From NCBI GenBank assembly GCA_963793295.1, contig CAWBZX010000010.1, positions 19,325-83,324 of the forward strand: a stretch of DNA of 64,000 nucleotides, written 5' to 3'. The position numbers were made by a program, and so were the translations under genes. The notes below the pieces were generated by a model. That model searched no databases. It had not been told where the DNA came from and saw nothing but the letters and a program-made list of their open reading frames with translations. This document shows, in pieces, positions 1 through 8,862 of the stretch (position 1 is the stretch's first letter; every line of letters begins with the position of its first letter). The DNA is from JAHDHW01 sp963793295. Its GTDB lineage: Bacteria > Bacteroidota > Bacteroidia > Chitinophagales > Saprospiraceae.

Positions 1-75
1 ACATTAATGGGTGTTTGGATTTCGCAGATTGTGTTTCGTGTTTTTCGTTTAAAAGAAAAAATAATGGAGTCTTAA
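1..75 (+). CDS. C-terminal end of a cytochrome c maturation permease (CcmC/CcsA-like), partial
   Basis: The window opens inside an open frame that encodes 24 residues and stops at TAA 73-75. The tail has a hydrophobic stretch (LMGVWISQIVF) followed by a basic end, as expected for the last membrane helix of a heme-handling permease of the CcmC/CcsA type. The identification rests mainly on the next gene, which looks like CcmD; in Bacteroidota ccmD commonly follows ccmC. Only the tail is visible, so the family is an inference. Confidence 0.5.
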   Translation, partial: TLMGVWISQIVFRVFRLKEKIMES

Positions 76-180
76 TGATTTTTTAATGACAAAAATCATT
101 TGGCAATTTTAACCCAACACATGATAAAAAATTTGCTTTAATAAAAAAAATAAGCGAGTTTTGCTCGCAATTTAAAAGAG

Positions 181-393
181 ATGATAAAAGCGAAATTATT
201 TTTACTTTTTTTATTGCCTTTCCTTTCCTCTGATTTGCTGGCGCAATCGGAAAATCCAGATTTTGTGCGCTCAATTGGAAAAATTTATGTGGTCGTTGCA
301 GTCATTTTGGCAATATTCATTGGAATAGTCGTCTTTTTAATTTACCTCGATCGTAAACTAACCAAATTAGAAAATCAAATAAATAATAAATGA
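181..393 (+). CDS. ccmD: CcmD family small membrane protein
   Basis: This 70-residue protein has an N-terminal signal-like hydrophobic segment ending near AQ (residues 1-22), a second membrane helix (about 34-55) and a short charged tail. That layout, with the SxGKIYVVVAVI entry to the helix and a YLDRKLTKLE tail, fits the CcmD-like proteins of Bacteroidota, which assist heme export for cytochrome c maturation in the inner membrane. It lies about 105 bases after the permease remnant, and its TGA overlaps the ATG of the glutamate dehydrogenase gene (ATGA at 390-393), so the two are probably translationally coupled. Confidence 0.75.
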   Translation: MIKAKLFLLFLLPFLSSDLLAQSENPDFVRSIGKIYVVVAVILAIFIGIVVFLIYLDRKLTKLENQINNK

Positions 394-1811
394 GTAATGC
401 AAACAACGGCGGGTTTTTAGCAACTGTCAATAAAAATTTTGACAAAGCTTCCCACCACACTGGATTACCGAAAGGTTTGTTGGAACAAATCAGAGTATGT
501 AATTCGGTCTACCAAATGCAATTTCCGGTGAAAATTGGTAATGAATACCAGGTTATTGAAGCCTATCGTGTTCAACATAGCCATCACCGCCTTCCAACAA
601 AAGGAGGTATTCGTTACAGTTCCAAAGTTACCCAGGAAGAAGTTATGGCACTTGCAAGTTTGATGACTTACAAATGTGCGATTGTCGACGTACCTTTTGG
701 TGGAGCAAAAGGAGGTGTGAAAATCTCTCCACGAAATTATACTACTGCCCAGTTACAAAAAATAACAAGACGTTATACTACAGAATTGATTCGTAAGAAT
801 TTTATTGGGCCTGGGATCGATGTACCTGCTCCTGATTATGGAACTGGATCTCGTGAAATGGCATGGATTCTTGACACCTATTCCACTTTTAAAGGTGGAG
901 AAATAGATGCTGCAGGTTGTGTAACCGGAAAACCTGTTCATCAAAGCGGTATTCAGGGACGGACAGAAGCAACCGGACGTGGCGTTTTTTACGCTTTGAG
1001 AGAAGCTGTGTCTAACAAAGAGGATATGAAAAAGTTAGGCTTAGAGACAGGTCTTGAAGGGAAAACTATGGCGATTCAAGGGTTGGGAAATGTAGGCTAC
1101 CACACTGGAATTATTTCGCAGGTGGAAGGTGGCGTAAAAATCGTTTGTGTTGCTGAATATGAAGGAGCAATTTACAACAAAGATGGAATGGATATTAAAC
1201 AATTATTGAAGTTTCGAAAAGAAACAGGCTCAATTGTTGGATTTCCTGGAAGCAAAGAATTGAAATCAAGGAAAGATGTTTTGGAGTTAGAATGTGATAT
1301 ATTGGTGCCTGCGGCTTTGGAAAATCAGATCACTGTGAAAAATGCTCCAAAGGTAAAAGCGAAAATAATCGCTGAAGCTGCAAATGGACCAGTAACAGCT
1401 GATGCTGAAGAAATCCTTCTTAAAAAAGGCATCATGGTCATTCCCGACATGTATATTAATGCTGGTGGTGTGACGGTCTCATACTTTGAATGGTTAAAAA
1501 ACTTGTCTCATATGCGTTTTGGTCGAATGGAAAAACGTTTCAACCAAAATACATACAACAACTTGGTAAGCCTTGTGGAAAGAGAAACGGGAAGAAATAT
1601 TACTTTGAGAGAGAAAGAAGTTTTAACCAAAGGTGCCGATGAGATTGATTTAGTTCGTTCTGGATTAGAGGAAACGATGATTACCTCTTATAATCAGATT
1701 CGAGGAGTAATGAAAAGGAAAAAAGGTGTTGATAATCTTCGTACTGCAGCATTTATTAGTGCACTTACTAAAGTGAGTAGTGATTATTTAGCTTTAGGTA
1801 TTTTTCCATAA
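390..1811 (+). CDS. Glu/Leu/Phe/Val dehydrogenase (glutamate dehydrogenase)
   Basis: The 473-residue protein belongs to the ELFV dehydrogenase family and should interconvert glutamate and 2-oxoglutarate plus ammonia in the cytoplasm. Visible signatures are KGGIR (71-75), the catalytic-lysine motif PFGGAKGG (102-109, Lys107), APDYGTG (147-153) and the Rossmann loop GLGNVG (231-236). Length is slightly above the usual 410-450. The start overlaps the ccmD stop by four bases, an unusual pairing of amino-acid metabolism with cytochrome maturation. An intrinsic terminator follows. The Lrp/AsnC gene 230 bases downstream is a plausible regulator of nitrogen metabolism here, by proximity only. Leu or Phe specificity cannot be excluded. 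Confidence 0.93.
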   Translation: MSNANNGGFLATVNKNFDKASHHTGLPKGLLEQIRVCNSVYQMQFPVKIGNEYQVIEAYRVQHSHHRLPTKGGIRYSSKVTQEEVMALASLMTYKCAIVDVPFGGAKGGVKISPRNYTTAQLQKITRRYTTELIRKNFIGPGIDVPAPDYGTGSREMAWILDTYSTFKGGEIDAAGCVTGKPVHQSGIQGRTEATGRGVFYALREAVSNKEDMKKLGLETGLEGKTMAIQGLGNVGYHTGIISQVEGGVKIVCVAEYEGAIYNKDGMDIKQLLKFRKETGSIVGFPGSKELKSRKDVLELECDILVPAALENQITVKNAPKVKAKIIAEAANGPVTADAEEILLKKGIMVIPDMYINAGGVTVSYFEWLKNLSHMRFGRMEKRFNQNTYNNLVSLVERETGRNITLREKEVLTKGADEIDLVRSGLEETMITSYNQIRGVMKRKKGVDNLRTAAFISALTKVSSDYLALGIFP

Positions 1812-1832
1812 AGCGCGTTTGTATTACGAATT

Positions 1833-1877
1833 AAAAAAAGTGGTAAATCGATTAATTTTTGATTTACCGCTTTTTTT
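1833..1877 (+). terminator. Rho-independent terminator after glutamate dehydrogenase
   Basis: The arms GGTAAATC (1842-1849) and GATTTACC (1861-1868) pair around an AT loop, are flanked by an A-run, and are followed by seven T. The hairpin sits about 20 bases after the GDH stop codon. Confidence 0.8.
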
Positions 1878-1964
1878 CTCGATTCGGTATTTGCGAAATT
1901 TTATTGAACTTTCTTTCGGTAAAATCTTTTAATATAAAATTAACAAAGGTTTTTTGTCGTTTTC

Positions 1965-1995
1965 TTTGCTATTTATTTTTTTGTAGATATATTTG
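1965..1995 (+). promoter_or_regulatory. Bacteroidota-type promoter for the Lrp/AsnC gene
   Basis: TTTG at 1965-1968 and TATATTTG at 1988-1995 are separated by 19 bases, matching the Bacteroidota sigma consensus TTTG / TAnnTTTG. The start codon of the regulator lies 50 bases downstream. Confidence 0.7.
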
Positions 1996-2044
1996 CGCCT
2001 TGTTCGTGAAATTTAAATTTTTAATAAGTTAAACTCCCTATCTG

Positions 2045-2518
2045 ATGACTGAAAAGCTTGATAAAATAGATTTAAAAATTCTCAAAATTCTTCAGGAGAA
2101 TAGCAAGATTACAAATCTTGATCTGTCAAAAAAAATTGGACTTTCTCCGGCTCCGACTCTGGAACGAGTGAAAAAATTGGAGCTATCTGGAATTATCGAA
2201 AGTTACCATGCGCAAGTCAATCCTCAAACGATAGGACTTAGCGTCAAAACTTTTGCTTTGGTTTCTTTAGCCTGGCAAAAAGAAAATGCTTTAAATCATT
2301 TTCTGGAAAAAATCAAACTAATTGAAGAAATCACGGAGTGTTATATTATAACAGGCGAAGCTGATTTTTTAATTAAAATCGTTTGTAAAGACATTCCAAC
2401 TTACGAAAAATTACTGTTCAAAACGCTTACACAAATTGAAGAAATTGAGCGATTGAAAACATTGATGACCTTATCAACGGTTAAAGATTCTAAATTGCTT
2501 CCTTATAAATACGAATAA
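2045..2518 (+). CDS. Lrp/AsnC family transcriptional regulator
   Basis: This 157-residue protein has the classic Lrp/AsnC layout. An N-terminal winged helix-turn-helix (about residues 4-60, opening LDKIDLKILKILQENS) is followed by a RAM/ActD ligand-binding domain (about 65-145) with the ITGEADFLIKI core strand. Family members bind DNA as oligomers and respond to amino acids. A good promoter precedes it and a strong terminator follows, so it appears monocistronic. Its target is unknown; the upstream glutamate dehydrogenase is an inferred candidate. Confidence 0.93.
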   Translation: MTEKLDKIDLKILKILQENSKITNLDLSKKIGLSPAPTLERVKKLELSGIIESYHAQVNPQTIGLSVKTFALVSLAWQKENALNHFLEKIKLIEEITECYIITGEADFLIKIVCKDIPTYEKLLFKTLTQIEEIERLKTLMTLSTVKDSKLLPYKYE

Positions 2519-2540
2519 GCTTTTTAAAATATAGTTTAGT

Positions 2541-2585
2541 ACAGAAACCGCTGCCGATAATTTTCAACAGCGGTTTCTGTTTTAT
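2541..2585 (+). terminator. Rho-independent terminator after the Lrp gene
   Basis: A 13-base perfect inverted repeat (2541-2553 and 2568-2580) closes a 14-base loop and is followed by TTTT. It is 23 bases after the Lrp/AsnC stop. Confidence 0.9.
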
Positions 2586-2598
2586 ATTAAAATGTACA

Positions 2599-3402
2599 AT
2601 GAAAAAAAAGAAAAAAACACTTCTTTGGAAGATTGATAATGCAGAGAAGGTAAAACCAAGCTATGTTTTCGGAACTATGCATGTAAGAGACCAACGTGCT
2701 TTTAAATATAAAGAATTAGTTGAAAGTAAAATTTTGGAATGCGATTCTTTTGCTGCTGAAATAAATCTGGAAGAAATAGATCAATTGTTTGTGGCGGATT
2801 CAATGGACTTGCCTGAAAACCAAACACTTAGTACTATTCTGAAACCCAAAGTCTATACAAAAATCGACAAAATATTTAGCAAACTTGTCGGTGTTCCTCT
2901 CATACATTTTGATAAAAGCCAACCTCTTTTAATTTCAAATATTATTACGGAACGGTTGCTCTCTTCCGATATGCCTCTTTCTTTAGATGCCACCTTACAT
3001 CAATTTGCCATACAAAATGAAAAAATAACACTTGGCATAGAAAGCTTTGAAGAACAAATTGAGATTTTAAGTAAAATACCGCTTGATTTTCAAACCAAAT
3101 CTTTGATTTGGATGGCGAAAAATTTTCAGAAGTTTCGAAAACAGCTAATGAAGATGACCGCTGATTATGAAACTGCTGATATTCAAAAATTATATAAATC
3201 GGCGAAGAAAAATGCGAAAAGCCTACGTAAAATTTTACTTTTTGATAGAAACCTTATCATGGCAAAGCGTATCGGAGTGATGGCAAAAGAGCAAAGTATT
3301 TTTGTAGCTATAGGTGCCGGTCACCTTGGAGGCCAGAAGGGGGTGCTCCGATTATTGAAAAAGGAAGGGTTTAAAATAAGTCCTGTTATTTTAAAGAATT
3401 AA
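2599..3402 (+). CDS. TraB/GumN family protein
   Basis: The 267-residue protein matches the TraB/GumN (ChaN-like) fold. It carries the early GTMHV motif (25-29), an AAEINLEE acidic segment, and the C-terminal signature AIGAGHLGG followed by a GV..LLKKEGF helix. Members are thought to be metal-dependent hydrolases or erythromycin-esterase-like proteins, but most have no assigned substrate. There is no signal peptide, only a lysine-rich start (MKKKKK), so it is probably cytoplasmic, whereas many bacterial homologues are exported. It stands alone between a terminator and the TonB receptor gene. Family is clear, function unknown. Confidence 0.85.
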   Translation: MKKKKKTLLWKIDNAEKVKPSYVFGTMHVRDQRAFKYKELVESKILECDSFAAEINLEEIDQLFVADSMDLPENQTLSTILKPKVYTKIDKIFSKLVGVPLIHFDKSQPLLISNIITERLLSSDMPLSLDATLHQFAIQNEKITLGIESFEEQIEILSKIPLDFQTKSLIWMAKNFQKFRKQLMKMTADYETADIQKLYKSAKKNAKSLRKILLFDRNLIMAKRIGVMAKEQSIFVAIGAGHLGGQKGVLRLLKKEGFKISPVILKN

Positions 3403-3543
3403 TTATTAAACCTCAGGGTTCCAACTTATTAAGCAAAATGTTTTTTATTAAAATAAGGCAATAAAAGTAGGATTTGAAATAACAAATTTCGTTTAAAAGT
3501 GTTCTCTTGTAGTAATATTTTAAACCGGGAATATATCAAGTCT

Positions 3544-5913
3544 ATGAGCCTATTTTTTCGACTTTTTTTAATATTGACTTTCTTTGCTTTCACTAATTTT
3601 TGCTTTGCACAGGATAACTTCACTGTAAGCGGATATGTAAAAGACGATGCATCGGGAGAAACACTTATTGCTGCCAATATCATCAACAAGGCTAATCCAA
3701 AACAAGGTGTAACAACTAATCTTTATGGATTTTATTCCCTCACTTTACCAAAAGGAGAATACACGCTAGTTTTTTCCTATCTGGGATATGCCAACAAAGA
3801 AATTGATGTAAATCTAACGGACAACCAAAGGATTAATGTTGATTTAGTTGAGGGGGTTGCGATCGAAGAAGTAATAGTAACTGGAGAGCGAAAGGATAAA
3901 AATGTTAATAGCACTGAAATGGGAACCGTCGAACTTCCTATGGAAGACATAAAAAAACTGCCTGCTATATTTGGGGAGGTTGATATATTGAAAACGCTGC
4001 AATTACTACCGGGTGTTTCTTCAGCGGGAGAGGGGAGTGCTGGTTTTTACGTACGGGGAGGAGGGCCTGATCAAAATTTAGTGTTATTGGACGAAGCGGT
4101 GGTTTATAATAGTGGCCATCTTTTCGGATTCTTTTCTGTTTTTAATTCCGATGCGATTAAAAATACTTCTTTGATAAAAGGAGGTATGCCAGCTTATTAC
4201 GGTGGCAGAGTTTCCTCTGTAGTCGATATTCAAATGAAGGAGGGCAACAATAAAAGCTATGCTGTTGAGGGAGGAATAGGATTGATTGCTTCAAGATTAA
4301 CCATTGAAGGGCCAATAAAAAAAGAAAAGAGTTCTTTTATGATTTCAGGGCGGCGGACTTATGCTTTTGATTTGGCTCAACCAGCTTTGAAAGGAACTGA
4401 TTTTGAGGGTACGAATTATTATTTTTATGACCTCAATGCTAAAGTGAATTACATTTTTTCTGATAAGGATCGACTATACATCAGTGCCTATTTTGGAAGA
4501 GATGTTTTAAATTATACTTCAATTGAACGCGACTTTGATTTTCGGATGCCTTACGGAAATACCACTGCTACAGTACGTTGGAACCATCTTTATAGCGACA
4601 AATTATTTATGAATGTTTCTGCAATTTATAATGATTACGATTTTTCTTTTGATGGCAGGCAAAGCGATTTTTCATTCAGTTTGTTTTCAGGAGTCAGAGA
4701 TTATAACGCAAAAATAGATTTTGATTTTTCACCAAATGTGAAGCATTATATAAAATTTGGTGTCAATTACAATTATCATAAATTAACCCCTAATATCGCC
4801 AGAGCTACTGCTGGCGATGTTGATTTTAAAACGGATCTGGAATCTAAATTTGCTCATGAAGCTGCGATTTATATTCAGGATGATTACAAAATCTCCAATC
4901 GGTTAACCATCAACTTTGGTTTGCGTGCCTCCATTTTTACACAAGTTGGGCCCTACACTTCTCCCTTGACTGGAAAAGAATTTAAAAATCTGGAACCAGT
5001 CAAAACGTATTATGGTCTCGAACCTCGATTTAGTAGTAAATTTAATATCGATGCGGAAAGTTCTATCAAAGTAGGCGTCACGGTAAATAATCAATATCTT
5101 CATTTGGTTAGTAATTCCACAAGTACGCTTCCTACTGATGTTTGGGTTCCAAGTACGGAGTTAGTCAAACCGCAAAAAGGTATACAATATGCAATCGGTT
5201 ACTTTCGAAATTTCATGAATAATCAGTTTGAGACCTCGGTTGAAATCTATTATAAAGATTTAATAAACCAGATTGATTATGGTGAAAATTATGTGAATGA
5301 CATTGCAGCTGATGTTGAAAACGAATTTGTTTTTGGGTCCGGAAGGTCTTATGGTCTTGAACTTTTTTTGAAAAAACAAAAAGGAGATTTCGGTGGTTGG
5401 ATTGGTTACACGTTCTCCAGAACGGATCGGATCTTTGACGAAATAAATGATGGTAATCGCTTTCCTGCAAAATTTGACCGAACCCATGATTTATCCGTTG
5501 TATTAAATTATAAAATTAGTCCTTTTGTCGAGATTGCAAGCGTATTTGTTTTTGGTACAGGGAACACTTTTACGCCTTTGAAGAGTATTTATTTTATTGA
5601 AAATAATTTGAATGTAGAATACGGAAACCGTAACTCTGCCCGGATTGATCCCTATCATCGATTGGATTTTTCGGCTACGATCACTCCTCGTCCTTTCAGC
5701 AAAAAAAGGTTTACTTCAACATGGGTCATTTCAGTTTATAATATTTATAATCGCAAGAACCCATTTTTCATTTATTATGATACCGAAACCAATAGTGAAA
5801 CCCTAACGGCAAAAGCCACCGCGTATAAAGTATCCCTTTTTCCAATAATTCCATCAATTACCTGGAATTTCAAGTGGAAACAAAAAGTGAAGCCGGAGAT
5901 TAAAGATTTTTAA
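3544..5913 (+). CDS. TonB-dependent receptor with carboxypeptidase-regulatory-like N-terminal domain
   Basis: Starting at ATG 3544, which puts a clean signal peptide ending FCFAQ at the N-terminus, the product has 789 residues. A CarboxypepD_reg-like domain (VSGYVKDDASGETLIAANI, about 24-105) precedes a TonB plug (about 120-225, with FYVRGGGPDQNLVLLDEAVVY split over its core) and an outer-membrane barrel. An upstream ATG at 3499 would add 15 residues that spoil the signal peptide. The following DUF4249 lipoprotein gene, 37 bases on, is the usual partner of this receptor subgroup. Such pairs probably import a ligand across the outer membrane; the ligand is not predictable here. Confidence 0.93.
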   Translation: MSLFFRLFLILTFFAFTNFCFAQDNFTVSGYVKDDASGETLIAANIINKANPKQGVTTNLYGFYSLTLPKGEYTLVFSYLGYANKEIDVNLTDNQRINVDLVEGVAIEEVIVTGERKDKNVNSTEMGTVELPMEDIKKLPAIFGEVDILKTLQLLPGVSSAGEGSAGFYVRGGGPDQNLVLLDEAVVYNSGHLFGFFSVFNSDAIKNTSLIKGGMPAYYGGRVSSVVDIQMKEGNNKSYAVEGGIGLIASRLTIEGPIKKEKSSFMISGRRTYAFDLAQPALKGTDFEGTNYYFYDLNAKVNYIFSDKDRLYISAYFGRDVLNYTSIERDFDFRMPYGNTTATVRWNHLYSDKLFMNVSAIYNDYDFSFDGRQSDFSFSLFSGVRDYNAKIDFDFSPNVKHYIKFGVNYNYHKLTPNIARATAGDVDFKTDLESKFAHEAAIYIQDDYKISNRLTINFGLRASIFTQVGPYTSPLTGKEFKNLEPVKTYYGLEPRFSSKFNIDAESSIKVGVTVNNQYLHLVSNSTSTLPTDVWVPSTELVKPQKGIQYAIGYFRNFMNNQFETSVEIYYKDLINQIDYGENYVNDIAADVENEFVFGSGRSYGLELFLKKQKGDFGGWIGYTFSRTDRIFDEINDGNRFPAKFDRTHDLSVVLNYKISPFVEIASVFVFGTGNTFTPLKSIYFIENNLNVEYGNRNSARIDPYHRLDFSATITPRPFSKKRFTSTWVISVYNIYNRKNPFFIYYDTETNSETLTAKATAYKVSLFPIIPSITWNFKWKQKVKPEIKDF

Positions 5914-5950
5914 ATCCTATTGAAAATTGAATCATTGAAAATTAAATGTT

Positions 5951-6901
5951 TTGAAAAAGTTTCTTTTATATAGCCTATTGAGCATTTTTTACCTTTCCTT
6001 TTTCACATCGTGCGAAGAAGAATTTATTCCTGAAATTTCTTCCGAACCTCCAGAAATCGTTGTTGAAGGATACATTGAAGGAGGAGAAGAAGCGCTGCCC
6101 CCATACGTATTATTAACGCGAAGTTTACCTTATTTTGCTGAAATCAGTTTCGACAAATTAGACAGTCTTTATGTTCACGATGCTTTTGTCACCGTTACTG
6201 ATGGCGAAAAAAGCGTCACTTTAACAGAAGTATGTTGGAATGATTTTTCAGAAGCAGAACAGGAATTGCTCAAGCAGATTTTAGCTGATCTTGGGGCTGG
6301 AAATTTAGAAAATGTACCTATTAATTTTTGTGTTTATATTGATCTTGATTTTGCATTAACAGGTGAGATTGGAAAAACTTACGATTTAAAAATTGAAGTT
6401 GAAGGAAAGACTCTGACCGCAACAACGACGATTCCCGAACACGTTCCATTGGAATATATAAGTTTTCAAAAACCTGCGGGAATTGTACCTGATTCGTTTT
6501 TGGAATTGCGGACTTTCATCAAAGATCCTGAATATTTAACCAGTTTTTATCGCTATTTTACGGCTGACAATTCCGAACCTTTATTAGCTCCTTTTAATTC
6601 TGTATTTGATGATCGTATTTTTGATGGGCAAGAATTTGAATTTCCTCTTGCGAAGGCAGAACCGCTCAATGCAGAAATTGATCCCAGCGTATATGGCTAT
6701 TTTACGCGTGGTGACACGGTTACGTTAAAATGGACGACCATCGATCAGGATCATTTTAATTTTTGGAATACACTAGAATTCAATAGAGTCAACCAGGGGC
6801 CATTTTCTTCTTATACAAAAGTTGATTATAATATTGTGGGGGGAATCGGCATTTGGGGAGGTTATTCATCAAGTTATTACAATAAGATTGTTGCAGAATA
6901 A
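5951..6901 (+). CDS. DUF4249 family lipoprotein, partner of the TonB receptor
   Basis: The 316-residue product has a short lipoprotein signal (MKKFLL...FFTSC, lipidated Cys about residue 21) followed by the early PPEIVVEGYI segment typical of DUF4249. It is probably anchored at the outer membrane or cell surface next to the receptor encoded just upstream. The start must be TTG at 5951: the only nearby ATG (5947) is out of frame, and TTG gives the expected MKKF signal. Function is unproven; the receptor-DUF4249 pairing itself is common in Bacteroidota. Confidence 0.85.
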   Translation: MKKFLLYSLLSIFYLSFFTSCEEEFIPEISSEPPEIVVEGYIEGGEEALPPYVLLTRSLPYFAEISFDKLDSLYVHDAFVTVTDGEKSVTLTEVCWNDFSEAEQELLKQILADLGAGNLENVPINFCVYIDLDFALTGEIGKTYDLKIEVEGKTLTATTTIPEHVPLEYISFQKPAGIVPDSFLELRTFIKDPEYLTSFYRYFTADNSEPLLAPFNSVFDDRIFDGQEFEFPLAKAEPLNAEIDPSVYGYFTRGDTVTLKWTTIDQDHFNFWNTLEFNRVNQGPFSSYTKVDYNIVGGIGIWGGYSSSYYNKIVAE

Positions 6902-6985
6902 AAGATTTTCTTCAAATTACCCCTCGACATTTAGATTATAGTTAAAAACAAAATTTCGATTACCTTTGCCAAAATTTTTTAATAG

Positions 6986-7690
6986 ATGGAGGTTCAGCTA
7001 ATAAAAGATGATAAAACAGCTTTGCTTTTTGGAGCGAGTGGATTAGTAGGCAATCAGTGTTTAAAAATTCTGTTAGCTTCACCTGCTTACAAAAAAGTAA
7101 AAATATTTGGTCGGAAGGAATTGGATTTTGATAATGAAAAGTTAGAGCAGCACATCATCGATTTTAATAAATTAGAAGATTATCGGGATTTAATCAAAGG
7201 GGATGACCTTTTTTGTTGCTTGGGTACAACGATGAAAAAAGCAGGTAATAAAGAAGCTTTCAAAAAAGTTGACTTCACTTATAGTTTTCAAATAGCAAAA
7301 ATTGCTGAAGAACAAGGAATTAATCAGTGTTTGCTGGTTTCTTCCGTTGGAGCTGATGCCGATTCTGTTTTCTTTTATAATCAAATTAAAGGAGAATTGG
7401 AGGATGCTGTAAGAAAAATGAATTTTTGGGCAACACATATTTTCCGACCTTCTGTTTTGTTGGGTGAAAGAAACGAAAACCGCTGGGGTGAGCAATTAGC
7501 AGGAAGACTTGCAAAAGGATTTGATTTTTTGACAGGAGGTTTGTTGACTAAATATAGTCCCGTTGAAGCTGAAGTTGTTGCGAAAGCTATGGTTGTTGCA
7601 GCGCAAGGTTTCGAAAGTGGGTTACAAATTTACCCTTCTCATGTTCTTGAAAAAATAGCAACTAGTGAAGAGGGACTTCGATTATCATAA
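6986..7690 (+). CDS. Atypical SDR / NAD(P)H-binding protein (HTATIP2/CC3-like)
   Basis: The 234-residue protein starts with a Rossmann strand and glycine loop (LLFGASGLVGNQ, about 13-24), followed by SSVGAD and an FRPSVLLGER segment. These are the landmarks of the atypical short-chain dehydrogenase group that includes eukaryotic TIP30/HTATIP2 and bacterial YbjT-like proteins. It lacks the classical YxxxK catalytic pair in its usual place; a Y-x3-K (YNQIK) follows SSVGAD. A good -7 element, TACCTTTG (6961-6968), is 18 bases before the ATG without a clear -33 box. It is followed 12 bases later by gldC. Substrate unknown. Confidence 0.8.
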   Translation: MEVQLIKDDKTALLFGASGLVGNQCLKILLASPAYKKVKIFGRKELDFDNEKLEQHIIDFNKLEDYRDLIKGDDLFCCLGTTMKKAGNKEAFKKVDFTYSFQIAKIAEEQGINQCLLVSSVGADADSVFFYNQIKGELEDAVRKMNFWATHIFRPSVLLGERNENRWGEQLAGRLAKGFDFLTGGLLTKYSPVEAEVVAKAMVVAAQGFESGLQIYPSHVLEKIATSEEGLRLS

Positions 7691-7702
7691 TAAATACCAA
7701 TA

Positions 7703-8062
7703 ATGAGCAAAACTGGAATTAAGAAAAAATCAGAGATAAAAATTTCCGTCGGTCTGAACGAAGACAATGTGCCGGTCAAAATGGAATGGCAGGCTCAGGA
7801 TGATCCCACTGCTAATAATCCGAAAGAATGCAAAGCAATGCTACTTTCCCTTTTTGATAAAGAAAGTTTAGATACCATGAAAATCGACCTTTGGACAACA
7901 GAGATGCAGGTTATTGAGATGGATCGGTTCTTTTTTCAAACGTTGCGAGCTATGTCGGATACTTACTTCAAAGCTACTCAGAACAAGGAATTAGCAACAG
8001 ATATGCAACGTTTTGTTCAATATTTTGGTGAGCAAACAGAAATTATTCCCAAAAAAGAGTAA
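7703..8062 (+). CDS. gldC: Gliding motility protein GldC
   Basis: This 119-residue protein matches GldC from its N-terminal KKSEIKISVGLNEDNVP segment, the WQAQD motif and the ATDMQRFVQYFGE helix near the C-terminus. GldC is a soluble cytoplasmic protein first linked to gliding in Flavobacterium; it is not part of the core T9SS motor and is also present in non-gliding Bacteroidota. It follows the SDR-like gene by 12 bases, so the two are probably co-transcribed. No gldB or other gld gene is adjacent in this window. Confidence 0.88.
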   Translation: MSKTGIKKKSEIKISVGLNEDNVPVKMEWQAQDDPTANNPKECKAMLLSLFDKESLDTMKIDLWTTEMQVIEMDRFFFQTLRAMSDTYFKATQNKELATDMQRFVQYFGEQTEIIPKKE

Positions 8063-8451
8063 AAGTATTCTCTTTCATTTCATTAGACTTATTTAAACTT
8101 TTTTGTTTAGAGAAATCAATCTCCTTTTTTTTCTACTATAATGGATACATAAGTGGATTTGTTAAATTTGAGAATAGTTGATGTTTTAATATTTAAAATG
8201 TCAAATAAAAACAATTTTTCAAAAAAGCATTCCAAATTTAATTTTTCCACTTGATTAATTTTCAAATTAATATTAACTTCCATTTTTTTTTATATCTTTC
8301 AATTGTATTCCCATTGTAATTTATCAAAATATTTATTTCTTACTGATAATCAGTTGTTTAGTGCCAAATTTTGAAACTTAATCTTTTTAGTTTGATCATA
8401 TTTTGGTCGTAACTTATAAAAAGAAAATTATAACATAGGAGTAACTAAAAG
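8063..8451. other. AT-rich intergenic region without a recognised gene
   Basis: About 390 very AT-rich bases lie between gldC and the promoter of the next small gene. The only structures I see are a weak GAGA/TCTC hairpin followed by eight T near 8110-8132, possibly the gldC terminator, and an AT-only inverted repeat at 8254-8271 that could arise by chance. Every frame is short. Confidence 0.5.
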
Positions 8452-8485
8452 TTTGAGTTAAGTTAACATTAGGCAATTATCTTTG
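8452..8485 (+). promoter_or_regulatory. Bacteroidota-type promoter upstream of the small membrane protein
   Basis: TTTG (8452-8455) and TATCTTTG (8478-8485) are 22 bases apart. Transcription would begin near 8492, leaving a leader of about 105 bases before the ATG at 8598. Confidence 0.55.
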
Positions 8486-8597
8486 TTTTGAATTTGAAAT
8501 AAATGAGCCATTCTAATCGTTTTGATTATCAAATTGTGGCATGTTTTTTTCAGAAAGTTGATAATAATTCATTTTTTATACAGTTAAAAAAATAACA

Positions 8598-8792
8598 ATG
8601 AAGAATACGTTTCTTTCCTTTTCAGCCTACTTAGTAGCTCTCCTTGTTGGTGTATCTTTCTTTGTTCTTTTGTTTAATCTTTTAGTATTCAACTACTTTT
8701 TGGGATTAGGTTTGATCTCCTGGATGATTCTGATCACTTTTGTTTTAGTCATGGATCCTGAGTTTATCCATGAAGCTGAAGAGAATTATTAA
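8598..8792 (+). CDS. Small two-helix membrane protein, unknown function
   Basis: The 64-residue protein is almost entirely hydrophobic. One helix covers about residues 8-31 and a second about 34-53, with a short acidic tail (DPEFIHEAEENY). I do not recognise a family. Support for a real gene is the plausible promoter with long leader, an ATG preceded by an A-rich run, and no competing frame. It is most likely an inner-membrane protein with its acidic tail in the cytoplasm, but the orientation is a guess. The SRP RNA gene follows about 70 bases later. Confidence 0.6.
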   Translation: MKNTFLSFSAYLVALLVGVSFFVLLFNLLVFNYFLGLGLISWMILITFVLVMDPEFIHEAEENY

Positions 8793-8829
8793 AGAATACT
8801 GCTTTCCAACATTTCTTCTTTACAAATAC

Positions 8830-8859
8830 TTGTTTTTTAACAAAATCGCCTTAATTTTG
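8830..8859 (+). promoter_or_regulatory. Promoter of the SRP RNA gene
   Basis: TTG (8830-8832) and TAATTTTG (8852-8859) are separated by 19 bases. The expected start, a few bases after the -7 box, coincides with the 5' end of the RNA inferred from its closing stem. Confidence 0.65.
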
Positions 8860-8862
8860 TGC

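Noticed and set aside
3499..3543. Upstream start of the first TonB receptor
   Set aside because: It would add 15 polar residues before an otherwise clean signal peptide.
8254..8271. AT-only 8+2+8 inverted repeat
   Set aside because: In a very AT-rich gap such a repeat is expected by chance, and it has no GC-bearing stem or neighbouring signal.
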